A stretch of DNA of 64,000 nt, taken from NCBI RefSeq assembly GCF_020523985.1, contig NZ_JAIVKM010000001.1, positions 930,001-994,000 on the forward strand, read 5' to 3'. The DNA comes from Mangrovibacter yixingensis (lineage in GTDB: Bacteria > Pseudomonadota > Gammaproteobacteria > Enterobacterales > Enterobacteriaceae). The notes beneath the pieces are model-generated. The model worked only from the letters and a program-made list of their open reading frames with translations. It was not told the origin of the DNA and searched no databases. Shown piece after piece: positions 27,940-36,666 of this stretch (within the stretch, counting starts at the first letter, position 1; each line of letters begins with the position of its first letter). Position numbers and translations under genes: made by a program.

Positions 27940-29721
27940 ATGGAACTGAATACCCTTATTGTAGGCATCTATTTCCTATTCTTAATTGCAATAGGTTGGA
28001 TGTTCAGAACGTTTACAAGTACCACCAGCGATTATTTTCGCGGTGGGGGCAACATGCTTTGGTGGATGGTCGGTGCAACTGCGTTTATGACACAGTTCTC
28101 GGCATGGACATTTACAGGTGCAGCAGGTAAAGCATACAGCGATGGTTTCTCTGTCACGATGATCTTTCTTGCTAATGCATTCGGCTATTTCATGAATTAC
28201 GCCTATTTCGCGCCTAAATTCCGGCAATTACGTGTTGTTACAGTAATAGAAGCAATAAAAATGCGTTTTGGCACGACAAACGAGCAAGTGTTTACCTGGT
28301 CGTCCATGCCTAACAGCGTTGTATCTGCCGGTGTGTGGTTAAATGCGCTGGCTATTATTGCATCAGGTATTTTTGGTTTTGATATGACAGCGACAATCTG
28401 GATAACCGGTTTGGTTGTACTTGCCATGTCAGTAACTGGCGGTTCATGGGCTGTCATTGCATCAGATTTTATGCAAATGGTCATCATCATGGCGGTAACA
28501 ATTACATGTGCTGTCGTGGCGGTAGTGCAGGGCGGTGGTGTTGGTAACATAATGTCTAATTTCCCTGTTGCAGACGGAGGCTCTTTTATTGCAGGTAACA
28601 ATCTTAATTACCTGAGTATTTTTGGTATCTGGGCATTTGTTATCTTTGTTAAGCAGTTCTCTATTACAAATAATATGTTGAACTCTTACCGTTATCTTGC
28701 TGCAAAGGATTCGAAAAATGCCAAAAAAGCAGCATTACTTGCCTGTGTTCTCATGTCTGGTGGTGTATTTGTTTGGTTTATGCCTGCCTGGTTTATTGCC
28801 AGCCAGGGTGTTGATTTAGCAGCATCGTACCCTGAAGCAGGTAGCAAAGCAGGGGACTTCGCTTATCTTTATTTTGTTCAAGAATACATGCCAGCGGGAA
28901 TGGTTGGGTTATTAGTTGCGGCAATGTTTGCAGCAACAATGTCTTCAATGGACTCTGGTCTGAACCGTAATTCAGGCATTTTTGTTAAAAACTTCTATGA
29001 AACGGTTGTACGTAAAGGTAAAGCATCAGAAAAAGAGCTGGTCGCGGTATCTAAAGTAACGTCAGCCGTATTTGGTATTGCAATAATCCTCATAGCGCAG
29101 TTTATTAACTCTCTGAAAGGCCTTAGCTTATTTGACACAATGATGTATGTTGGCGCGTTAATTGGCTTCCCAATGACTATCCCGGCATTCTTAGGTTTCT
29201 TTATCAAAAAGACACCTGACTGGGCTGGATGGGGTACGCTGATTGTGGGGGGGATTGTCTCTTATGTGGTCGGCTTTGTTATTACCGCTGATATGGTTTC
29301 ATCAGTTTTTGGCCTTGAGAAATTGACCAGCCGTGAGTGGGCTGATGTTAAAGTTGCAATTGGCCTGGTCGCTCATATCGTTCTGACTGGCGGTTTTTTC
29401 ATCCTGTCAACCATGTTCTATAAGCCGCTGAATGACAAGCGTCAGGCAGATGTTGATAAGTTTTTTGAAAACCTGTCAACACCACTTATTGCTGAGTCTG
29501 TACAACAGAAGAAACTTGATAACAAGCAACGGCAAATGCTCGGTAAACTTATCGCAGTAGCCGGTGTTGGTGTTATGTTCATGGCTTTGTTATCTAACCC
29601 GGTTTGGGGGCGTTTGGTCTTTATCTTGTGCGGTGCAATTATTAGTGGCATTGGTTTGTTGCTGGTTAAAGCAGTGGATTCAAATGTCGAAAAAGTTTCA
29701 GCGCCAGTGTCAGAAAGTTAA
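27940..29721 (+). CDS. Sodium/solute symporter of the alginate island (SSS family, ToaA-like)
   Basis: Inner-membrane SSS-family transporter, 593 residues with about 14 hydrophobic segments; the role is inferred by analogy with the DEH/uronate symporters ToaA and ToaB of Vibrio alginate loci. The family signature region SDYFRGGGNMLWWMVGATAF is near residues 30-49, followed by AAMFAATMSSMDSGLNR near 334-350. The start at 27940 (AAAGG 8 bases upstream) is chosen because the frame from 27820 adds 40 non-membrane residues through the promoter. It is monocistronic, with a terminator after it. Confidence 0.87.
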   Translation: MELNTLIVGIYFLFLIAIGWMFRTFTSTTSDYFRGGGNMLWWMVGATAFMTQFSAWTFTGAAGKAYSDGFSVTMIFLANAFGYFMNYAYFAPKFRQLRVVTVIEAIKMRFGTTNEQVFTWSSMPNSVVSAGVWLNALAIIASGIFGFDMTATIWITGLVVLAMSVTGGSWAVIASDFMQMVIIMAVTITCAVVAVVQGGGVGNIMSNFPVADGGSFIAGNNLNYLSIFGIWAFVIFVKQFSITNNMLNSYRYLAAKDSKNAKKAALLACVLMSGGVFVWFMPAWFIASQGVDLAASYPEAGSKAGDFAYLYFVQEYMPAGMVGLLVAAMFAATMSSMDSGLNRNSGIFVKNFYETVVRKGKASEKELVAVSKVTSAVFGIAIILIAQFINSLKGLSLFDTMMYVGALIGFPMTIPAFLGFFIKKTPDWAGWGTLIVGGIVSYVVGFVITADMVSSVFGLEKLTSREWADVKVAIGLVAHIVLTGGFFILSTMFYKPLNDKRQADVDKFFENLSTPLIAESVQQKKLDNKQRQMLGKLIAVAGVGVMFMALLSNPVWGRLVFILCGAIISGIGLLLVKAVDSNVEKVSAPVSES

Positions 29722-29749
29722 TATTTAAAACACATTACTCTCTTTACGA

Positions 29750-29784
29750 AGCCAGTTGCTTTAATTAGCTGCTGGCTTTTTTTT
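29750..29784 (+). terminator. Terminator of the symporter gene
   Basis: AGCCAG at 29750-29755 pairs with CTGGCT at 29772-29777, followed by eight T. Confidence 0.7.
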
Positions 29785-30296
29785 GAGTGCAAGCCCCAGC
29801 CAGTGAGAGCAGATAAAGAACTGGCTATATGCCACAAAGAACGCGCCTGACAGATATCATGTGAATTGGCCGCGTTACAAGTTAAACAACAAAGGATTCC
29901 CGTGAGAAAGCAGAAGGGTTAATCACCCATAATAATGGCGCTGTAAATATTCATACAAATACCCTGTACAGGTGTTTATGGCCGAAAAAGCAGAGCTACC
30001 GGTATCAAGCATATAAGCAGCACTGCCGAATACAGAAAGGCTACCCAGATAAATATGGGCACTGTTGTCTGTATACTGCAGGGTATTAATAAGGATTATC
30101 TGGAGTGGGAAAGACGTTGGTTTTTCTGTTAATAAATGAGAGGCGTTAAATTGAAAACAGATATTGAGAGGCCTTGATTCTGGGTATATAGCGTATAGAC
30201 CAGCAAACTTACAACGCAATGACCACTGTGGTTCAAAATAATTCTGGCTGGGGGAGGGGAGTATTAAAACAGTAGTAACAGCATTACTTCATGAAA
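29785..30296. other. Intergenic stretch between symporter and reductase genes
   Basis: About 510 bases. The only long frame (29923-30219, minus, 98 codons) has no family resemblance and no clear ribosome-binding site. I see no supported gene, RNA or repeat here; it may be decayed sequence. Confidence 0.4.
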
Positions 30297-30329
30297 AGTA
30301 GAAAAGCCCTGTTACTGGGCTTTTCTACT
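30297..30329 (-). terminator. Terminator of the reductase gene
   Basis: Perfect 13-bp inverted repeat AGTAGAAAAGCCC / GGGCTTTTCTACT (30297-30309 / 30317-30329), 15 bases after the stop of the minus-strand reductase gene. Confidence 0.7.
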
Positions 30330-30344
30330 GAGGTATTTCTGTTA

Positions 30345-31226
30345 TTAAGCGTTGAGTTCAGAAAAGTAGTCGAAAATAACAGGTACATCGTGCTGCCCGA
30401 GCCCTTTATCAACAGCAGCTTGCAGGCTTTTAGCTGTACCCTCTGCGATTAAGGATTCAGTACCGAGGTCCTTAACCATTTCAAGGAAGTAACCCAGATC
30501 TTTGTTTGCGTTAGCAATAGAGAAACCAAGCTTTTCTTCACCATCGACGGCGTAGAATTTGCAAAACTGCATAAACGGAGAATTGGACGGGCCTGCAGAC
30601 ATAATATCAAACAGTTGTTGACCATCAACACCTGCACGCTTCGCGACAGCAAAAGCCTGAGACATTGTGGCAACAGTGGTCATACCCATAAAGTTATTGA
30701 CCAATTTAGTTACGTGCCCGGAGCCTGGCGCACCTAAATAGAATACGTTCTCGCCTTGCTCGTTCAGTATGGGTTTCACTTTGTTGAATGTGTCAATATC
30801 GCCAGCAGCCATAATGTTCAGAAGACCCTCTTTCGCATGCGCGGGAGTACGGCCTAAAGGTGCATCGATCATACCCGCACCAATTGCGGCAAGATCTGCA
30901 CCTATCTTCTTCGTAGAAGCTGGAATAGATGTACCGAAATCGATGAGCGTTTTACCTTCCGACATACCGGCCAGAATACCTGTATCACCGTATACGACTT
31001 TTTCTACAACTTCAGACGTGGTCAGGCATAGCATAACGATGTCGCTTTTCTCTGCGAGAGCCTTACCTGAGGTTGCTTCAGATGCGTTGCCACGAGCCAG
31101 AACGGCGGCAACAGCTTCTTTGTTGAGGTCCATTACGTTAACTTCGTAGCCACGATTTTGTAAGTTTTCAACCATGTTGCCGCCCATCAGACCCAGGCCG
31201 ATAAAACCAATGACAGGTTTAGTCAT
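30345..31226 (-). CDS. 3-hydroxyisobutyrate dehydrogenase-family reductase, probable DEH reductase (DehR-like)
   Basis: Soluble NAD(P)-dependent beta-hydroxyacid dehydrogenase of 293 residues. The Rossmann motif GFIGLGLMGGNM is near residues 8-19, DAPLGRTPAHAKEG near 121-134 lies at the substrate-binding site, and the catalytic lysine is in VTKLVNNFMG near 172-181. Family members next to alginate lyases (DehR in Vibrio) reduce 4-deoxy-L-erythro-5-hexoseulose uronate to KDG, and the context here supports that role. Start MTKPVIGF at 31226 has GGAGA at 31231-31235 upstream. A copy of the island motif lies just beyond. Confidence 0.87.
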   Translation of the reverse strand: MTKPVIGFIGLGLMGGNMVENLQNRGYEVNVMDLNKEAVAAVLARGNASEATSGKALAEKSDIVMLCLTTSEVVEKVVYGDTGILAGMSEGKTLIDFGTSIPASTKKIGADLAAIGAGMIDAPLGRTPAHAKEGLLNIMAAGDIDTFNKVKPILNEQGENVFYLGAPGSGHVTKLVNNFMGMTTVATMSQAFAVAKRAGVDGQQLFDIMSAGPSNSPFMQFCKFYAVDGEEKLGFSIANANKDLGYFLEMVKDLGTESLIAEGTAKSLQAAVDKGLGQHDVPVIFDYFSELNA

Positions 31227-31245
31227 TTTATCTCCAAATGTGATA

Positions 31246-31262
31246 TTGTATGATTATATTAT
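31246..31262 (+). promoter_or_regulatory. Candidate GntR-regulon operator upstream of the reductase gene
   Basis: TTGTATGATTATATTAT, 20 bases upstream of the minus-strand reductase start. It matches the lyase site (24932-24948) at 15 of 17 positions. Confidence 0.45.
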
Positions 31263-31521
31263 TTTAATGATAATGTCCATTATGAAATTTGCAATCGAAA
31301 ATGATGAGCCCTAAGACCTAGAGCACAGTTTTTTAGCTTAAGAGGTAAACGCGCCCTGGTTTCTTAGCCGACAGCCAGGCGTTGTTGCCAGGAAAAACGT
31401 CTGTGTATGAGCAGGTTTGCGAACAGGGCAGGCAATACACCAGCAGGTGGAATATGAACGGAAAGGGTAAAGAAATAGCGATGAGCTTATTATTCAGGCC
31501 TTAACACTTTCAACAAAACGC

Positions 31522-31644
31522 CTGTTTACAAGCCACATTTGAGTGATGTATTCCCCAAAATAATTCGCCGTGCAGGAAGGCGGCAGCGCAGAGAGTTGCC
31601 GGGAGCTTACTGGAGTAAGTGACCGGTGCGAACGAGCACAGCCA
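31522..31644. repeat. 123-bp tRNA-flanking repeat, copy A (ERIC/RtT-like)
   Basis: Identical by eye to copy B at 31721-31843 and nearly identical to copy C at 50645-50767. The GGAGCTTAC...GTAAGTGACCGG core is an imperfect palindrome reminiscent of ERIC or of the RtT repeats of tRNA operons (recall, not verified). Its 3' continuation differs from B and C but keeps GTGAA and GGAAT, suggesting a structured RNA. Confidence 0.6.
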
Positions 31645-31720
31645 GTGTAGCTACAGTGTGAACGCAGCAAGGAATAGCTAGTGAGAGTAGTGTGCCGGTC
31701 TTAAAACTGGTAACAACCAT

Positions 31721-31843
31721 CTGTTTACAAGCCACATTTGAGTGATGTATTCCCCAAAATAATTCGCCGTGCAGGAAGGCGGCAGCGCAGAGAGTTGCCG
31801 GGAGCTTACTGGAGTAAGTGACCGGTGCGAACGAGCACAGCCA
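31721..31843. repeat. 123-bp tRNA-flanking repeat, copy B (ERIC/RtT-like)
   Basis: Second copy, 76 bases after copy A, lying on the 3' side of the tRNA-Ser gene at 31956-32043. Together with the following 200 bases it matches the block around copy C next to the second tRNA-Ser gene. Confidence 0.6.
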
Positions 31844-31915
31844 ACGCACCTGCAGGGTGAAGTATGCAGGGGAATGGCGAGGGTTCTCACCCTCCCTCGG
31901 GGAATTTCAGGCAAT

Positions 31916-31942
31916 AAAAAAGCCTGTACGTGAGTACAGGCT
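31916..31942 (-). terminator. Terminator of the first tRNA-Ser gene
   Basis: On the minus strand, stem AGCCTGTAC / GTACAGGCT (31934-31942 / 31921-31929) with a four-base loop is followed by six T (A run 31915-31920 on the plus strand). Confidence 0.75.
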
Positions 31943-31955
31943 CTTCTATGAAAGA

Positions 31956-32043
31956 TGGCGGTGAGGGAGGGATTCGAACCCTCGATACGTTGCCGTATAC
32001 ACACTTTCCAGGCGTGCTCCTTCAGCCTCTCGGACACCTCACC
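31956..32043 (-). tRNA. tRNA-Ser (anticodon GGA), copy 1
   Basis: Eighty-eight bases from GGTGAGGTG to a genome-encoded CCA end. The anticodon loop CTGGAAA gives GGA; the long variable arm typical of tRNA-Ser and the T-arm GGTTCGAATCC are present. It appears identical to the copy at 51052-51139. In E. coli the equivalent locus next to ghrA has one such gene (serX), so this copy marks the far end of an inserted or duplicated block. Confidence 0.95.
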
Positions 32044-32347
32044 AAATTTTTGTGTTACTGCGTGAGCAGCAACGGTGCGCTACTATAGGGAGTCATCCCC
32101 ACACGGTCAAGAAGAATTTAGGGTTTACATACCGTTCGGTTAAAGCGCGAGCAAATCAGCGTTTATCTGGATTTACCACACAACCAGCCAGGAGAGCGGA
32201 ACAGAACAGTGCCAGCAAAAAGACTATAAGGTAATGGGGTAGGAAATAAAAAAAGGCGAAGTTCGTGCAGGCAAATGCCCCACAAAACCTCGTCCGGTGT
32301 TATTAACGGGAAGTGATTACAGGTGTGCAGTAACCTGACTTGGTTGG

Positions 32348-32518
32348 CTAGTCATCATAAAAACCATGCAGGTCCTCAATGGGCTGAGTGGATTCTTCAC
32401 TCCAGAGCGTCAGCCTTAATTCTCGTATTTTCATTGCCAGTGCTTCCGCTTCGTCATCCATCACGGTATCCGGAAACTTGTCGGTACTGTACTTGCCTGG
32501 GATTGCAGGAAAAAACAT
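32348..32518 (-). CDS. Small acidic hypothetical protein, 56 aa
   Basis: A short frame starting MFFPAIPGKYSTDKF and ending DLHGFYDD, with GGAGG 8 bases ahead of the ATG. It is strongly acidic in its middle and C-terminal parts, with an amphipathic helix around DDEAEALAMKIRELRLTLW. No domain recognised. It stands alone just upstream of the first tRNA-Ser, before the cdiA remnant. The ribosome-binding site and protein-like composition argue that it is a real gene or a recent remnant. Confidence 0.55.
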   Translation of the reverse strand: MFFPAIPGKYSTDKFPDTVMDDEAEALAMKIRELRLTLWSEESTQPIEDLHGFYDD

Positions 32519-32649
32519 CACATAGTCCTCCGCAGATCACTGGAAGGGTTAGCATGGCGGACTTATGTGTGAAAACGATGACAGTGACGTGATGGTTTTA
32601 ATGCAATAAATGAAATCCACAACCCAAACGGGATCAAGTACTGATTTAC

Positions 32650-33041
32650 CTGCTTATATTGATGTTCTTTTAGGTCCTACCAATATGATTGCCCAGGATG
32701 TTGTCAGGACCCTGGAGCCATTCCTTCATCTGATCTGAAATCGTTCCTTTCCTGGGCCAAAGCGAGTGATGATTTTATTCGCTATACGCTCTCAGACGGT
32801 ACCTCTGAAACCCAGGATAACGGCGAACTCTACCGCGCTGTTATTCAGGCAGGCGGAATTATCACTGCCAGTTTCACCAATAATCTCAGCAACACCACCT
32901 CTGGTGCCGGGCATGTTGGTACCACCATCGCCACCCCAACCCTTCCGGCACTGAGCCAGCATTACTGCAGAGGATGGCCTGGCGCTGTCTGCCGGGAAAA
33001 ATATTACGGTCACCGGCGCAACGCTCACGTCCGGGGGCGAT
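32650..33041 (+). pseudogene. Decayed upstream part of a cdiA/hemagglutinin-type gene
   Basis: An open stretch from about 32730 reads like haemagglutinin-repeat sequence (YRAVIQAGGIITASF then NNLSNTTSGAGHVGTT), but it is out of frame with the large open frame that follows; the frame changes near 32955-32965. The signal peptide, TPS secretion domain and a cdiB partner are all missing. This is the broken 5' end of the two-partner-secretion gene continued at 33042. Confidence 0.65.
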
Positions 33042-36000
33042 ATGTTAATGCAGGCCTGGGGCGATATTGCAGTGAATGCCCAACAGGTTGATGACCAGTA
33101 CACCACGTCTGGTTTACGTGGCCGCAAGGATACCAATAACGCATCGGTTACCTGGCAGGGCAGTAACGTAACCGCCGGGGGTAACCTTAGCGTGCAGGCA
33201 GGGCATGACCTCACCCTTGCTGCCAGCGATGTGAATGCCGGAGGCAGTGCGCAACTGGCTGCCGCAAATGATCTCAACCTGAACAGTGGGCAAACCAGCA
33301 AAAATACCCGTAATGGTGCGTCTGAAACCCACAGCACCGGGCTGGACCGCACCACGGTTTCTGCGGGTAATAACCTGGTCCTGCAGGCCGGGCAGGATAT
33401 TAACGCGCACTCTGCGGCACTGGCGGCTGAGCAGGGTGTTGGCCTGCAGGCCGGGCGGGATGTCAACCTGCTGGCAGATGAAACCACTCAGGGCGACAGC
33501 TACCGCACCAAAAAGAAAACCGTGATTAACGACCAGGTGCGCCAGCAGGGCACTGAAATCGCCAGCGGTGGTAACACCGTGGTCATCGCCGGGCGTGATG
33601 TGAACAGCCAGGCGGCGCAGGTGACTGCCCAGGGAGATATTGGCGTACAGGCTGTCAACGATATCAACCTGGGGACTGCAACTGAAAGTGATTATCACTA
33701 CCAGGAAGAAACAAAAAAGAAAAAAGGTTTTCTCAGTAAAACAACCACCCATACGATTTCAGAGCAAAGTGCCACCCGTGAAACAGGCTCACTGTTAAGT
33801 GGAGATAATGTCAGTGTCAGTAGCGGGCATGATCTGCTGGTGCAGGGTTCTTCGGTGGTGGGCGATGGCGCAGTGTCACTTGCTGCCAGTAATAATGTTG
33901 ATATCACGGCAGCGACGAACACCGACACAAACTGGCAGTTTAAAGAGAAGAAGAAAAGCGGCCTGATGAGCTCCGGCGGAATCGGCTTTACGATTGGCAG
34001 CACGAAAACCAAACAGGACCTGAAAGAGAAGGGCACCACTCAGAGCCAGAGTACCAGCATCATCGGCAGCAACGGCGGCGATGTAACGATCACTGCCGGT
34101 AATCAACTCCATATTGCCGGTTCGGATGTGGTGGCCGGGCAGGACCTGGCCCTGAAGGGCGACAGTGTGGTTATTGACCCGGGACACGACAAACGTACCA
34201 CTGACCAGACGTTTGAGCAGAAAAGCAGTGGGCTGACGGTGGCGCTTACGGGAGCTGTAATTGATGCTGTAAATAGTGCCGTCAGCACAGCTCAGGCTGC
34301 CAGCAAACAAAGCGACTCCCGGCTTGCCGCACTTCAGGCGACGAAATCGGTACTTTCAGGTGTTCAGGCGGTTCAGGCTAATTCTGTAGCGAATGCCACC
34401 GGACAGCCGGATGCGGGAATACATGTCAGTGTGTCTCTCAGTACGCAGAAATCAAAATCCACACAGCATCAGGAATCGGACACAGTCACCGGCTCAACCC
34501 TGAATGCCGGGAAAAATCTGTCTGTTGAAGCGACAGGCCGACAACAGCAGAGTAACAGTGGTGATATCGTCATAGCTGGCAGCCATGTGAAAGCAGCCGG
34601 AGACACCAGCCTGAAAGCTGAGCGGGATATCATTCTCACTGCAGCGGCAAATACCCAGAAGACAACGGGCAGCAACAGCAGCAGTGGTGGTGGTGTGGGT
34701 GTGAGCATTGGTGCCGGGCAGGGTGGTGTTGGTATCAGTGTGTTCGCAAGTGTCAATGCGGCGAAAGGGCATGAGAAAGGTGATGGTACGGACTGGACAG
34801 AGACCACTCTGGACAGTGGTGGAAAAGTTTCTGTGTCCGGCGGCAGGGATACCACACTTACCGGGGCTCAGGTTAATGGGAATCAGGTCACAGTTGATAC
34901 AGGCCGTAATCTGACCATTACCAGTCTGCAGGACAGCAACAACTATGACTCCAAACAAAGCAGTGTCAGTGCCGGAGGGAGTTTTACCTTTGGTTCAATG
35001 AGCGGTTCTGGCTATATCAACTTCAGCCAGGACAAAATGCACAGCATTTACGACAGTGTGGCCGAGCAGAGCGGTATTTTCGCGGGAGAAGGAGGCTTTA
35101 GTGTTACCACCGGAAACCATACACAGCTGAATGGTGGTGCAATAGCCAGCACAGCTTCGGCGGCAGATAATCATCTGGATACCGGCACTCTGGGGTTCAG
35201 CGATATAGTCAATAAGGCAGATTATAACGTTTCACATACCGGTGGCGGGTTCAGCTCGTCCGGCAGTATCGGTGGTCAGTTTGCCGGTAACATGGCAACC
35301 ACTCTATTATCCGGCATGAGCAGTTCAGGGCACGCAGAAGGCACCACGCAGGCTGTTGTCAGTCAGGGAACAATTACCGTACGGGACAGCTCAGGTCAGC
35401 AGCAGGACCTGAGTGGTCTGCAACGTGATGTGACAAAAGCTAACGATGCCATCAGTCCGATATTTGACAAGGAGAAGGAGCAGAACCGCCTGCAGGCTGT
35501 GCAAATGATTGGCGAAATCGGCTCTCAGGTTGGTGATATTGCCAGAACAGAAGGGCAGCTTCGTGCCATAGAGGCGGGTAAGGCCGAACTGGCCAAAAAT
35601 GGAACTAAAGAGCCGGAGGAAGGAGCAAGTCAGGATGAATGGAATAGATACAATAAGTCAGTTGAAAATACAGAAAGTTATAAATCAACAGCGCAACGGT
35701 ATGGTACGGGCAGTGACCTGCAACGGGCGATTACTGCTGCCACTGCGGCAATAAGTGGCCTGGCGAGTGGTAATATAAGCAGTTCGGTGGCTGGCGCAGC
35801 AGCGCCGTATATTGCGAATGAAATAGGGAAATACATCACCCCGAACAGTGCGATAGCAGGTGTCATGGCGCATGCGGTGGTGAACGCTGCCCTTGCACGG
35901 GCACAGGGGCAGAACGCACTGGTGAGTGCAACCGGCGCAGCAGCCGGTGAAGCGACAGGGATATTACTGGCGCAGGAGATATATGGAAAACGCCCAGAAG

Positions 36001-36662
36001 CGCTGACGGAGTCAGAACGGCAGACAATCAGTGCATTATCGACCCTGACAGCAGGTCTGGCTGGCGGGCTTGCAGGGAACAGCACAGGTTCGGTAGTATC
36101 AGGCGCTCAGGCCGGGAAGACGACGGTTGAGAATAATGCAATGTCTGGGCTTGTGCCGTCTCGCGTACAGCAGGATGCATCTCTGGCTTTTGATCTCGGT
36201 AGTAAAGGGGTCACTGACGATGAAATTATCAAAGCGGTAGACAAATCACATATCGATCCGTCATTAGGGGATACTGCAAAAATTCATGGGGATGTAAAGG
36301 GTCAGGTCGCTGGAGGTTATGTCGCAGGTGGATATCTGGAAGGTGTGCTTTCAGAGGATAAATTTGCAATTAATGCTGGGGTTACTAAGGTGTTAGGCTG
36401 GCGTGCAGATGCGTCTGCCGGTTTGACTTTTGGACCTTACCCGATTAAAGATTTCAATTCTACCTATGATTATTCTGGTGCCATATCGGCAGGTATTTTT
36501 TCATTTGAAGGGAGTATTGGTAAAGACGGCATTGGTGGCTCTTTCAGAGTTGGTGGAGGAATTGGTGCGAGTATCCGACAAAGTGAAAACAGTAGCAACC
36601 AACCAGAGATTAACGGTTCTGGTAGTACCGAACTAATCTCCTGGCCTATCAAAAAGGACTAA
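33042..36662 (+). CDS. Truncated CdiA-type contact-dependent inhibition protein (3' part with PT-VENN and C-terminal toxin region)
   Basis: A 1206-codon uninterrupted frame equivalent to the C-terminal part of a two-partner-secretion exoprotein. Residues 1 to about 600 are haemagglutinin repeats (GGNLSVQAGHDLTLA, GNTVVIAGRDVNSQ types). A pretoxin domain with IANEIGKYITPNSAIAGVMAH follows, and the VENN motif is at 1029-1032. The remaining 174 residues are the variable toxin region, glycine-rich and not recognised. The ATG at 33042 is internal to the ancestral gene and lacks a convincing initiation site, so secretion and expression are doubtful. A candidate immunity gene begins five bases after the stop. 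Confidence 0.85.
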   Translation: MLMQAWGDIAVNAQQVDDQYTTSGLRGRKDTNNASVTWQGSNVTAGGNLSVQAGHDLTLAASDVNAGGSAQLAAANDLNLNSGQTSKNTRNGASETHSTGLDRTTVSAGNNLVLQAGQDINAHSAALAAEQGVGLQAGRDVNLLADETTQGDSYRTKKKTVINDQVRQQGTEIASGGNTVVIAGRDVNSQAAQVTAQGDIGVQAVNDINLGTATESDYHYQEETKKKKGFLSKTTTHTISEQSATRETGSLLSGDNVSVSSGHDLLVQGSSVVGDGAVSLAASNNVDITAATNTDTNWQFKEKKKSGLMSSGGIGFTIGSTKTKQDLKEKGTTQSQSTSIIGSNGGDVTITAGNQLHIAGSDVVAGQDLALKGDSVVIDPGHDKRTTDQTFEQKSSGLTVALTGAVIDAVNSAVSTAQAASKQSDSRLAALQATKSVLSGVQAVQANSVANATGQPDAGIHVSVSLSTQKSKSTQHQESDTVTGSTLNAGKNLSVEATGRQQQSNSGDIVIAGSHVKAAGDTSLKAERDIILTAAANTQKTTGSNSSSGGGVGVSIGAGQGGVGISVFASVNAAKGHEKGDGTDWTETTLDSGGKVSVSGGRDTTLTGAQVNGNQVTVDTGRNLTITSLQDSNNYDSKQSSVSAGGSFTFGSMSGSGYINFSQDKMHSIYDSVAEQSGIFAGEGGFSVTTGNHTQLNGGAIASTASAADNHLDTGTLGFSDIVNKADYNVSHTGGGFSSSGSIGGQFAGNMATTLLSGMSSSGHAEGTTQAVVSQGTITVRDSSGQQQDLSGLQRDVTKANDAISPIFDKEKEQNRLQAVQMIGEIGSQVGDIARTEGQLRAIEAGKAELAKNGTKEPEEGASQDEWNRYNKSVENTESYKSTAQRYGTGSDLQRAITAATAAISGLASGNISSSVAGAAAPYIANEIGKYITPNSAIAGVMAHAVVNAALARAQGQNALVSATGAAAGEATGILLAQEIYGKRPEALTESERQTISALSTLTAGLAGGLAGNSTGSVVSGAQAGKTTVENNAMSGLVPSRVQQDASLAFDLGSKGVTDDEIIKAVDKSHIDPSLGDTAKIHGDVKGQVAGGYVAGGYLEGVLSEDKFAINAGVTKVLGWRADASAGLTFGPYPIKDFNSTYDYSGAISAGIFSFEGSIGKDGIGGSFRVGGGIGASIRQSENSSNQPEINGSGSTELISWPIKKD

Positions 36663-36666
36663 CCAA

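Noticed and set aside
29923-30219. 98-codon minus-strand frame in the symporter-reductase gap
   Set aside because: No initiation signal or family resemblance; may be chance.
31522-31843. Two identical direct repeats as a possible CRISPR array
   Set aside because: Repeat is 123 bp, spacer count is one and no cas genes are present; it is a tRNA-linked repeat.
31678-32037. 119-codon minus-strand frame
   Set aside because: Runs through the tRNA-Ser gene and the 123-bp repeat; not a protein gene.
32792-33487. 231-codon minus-strand frame over the cdiA remnant
   Set aside because: Composition (Ser, Pro, Ala, Cys-rich) is that of an antisense shadow; the plus strand shows clear haemagglutinin repeats.
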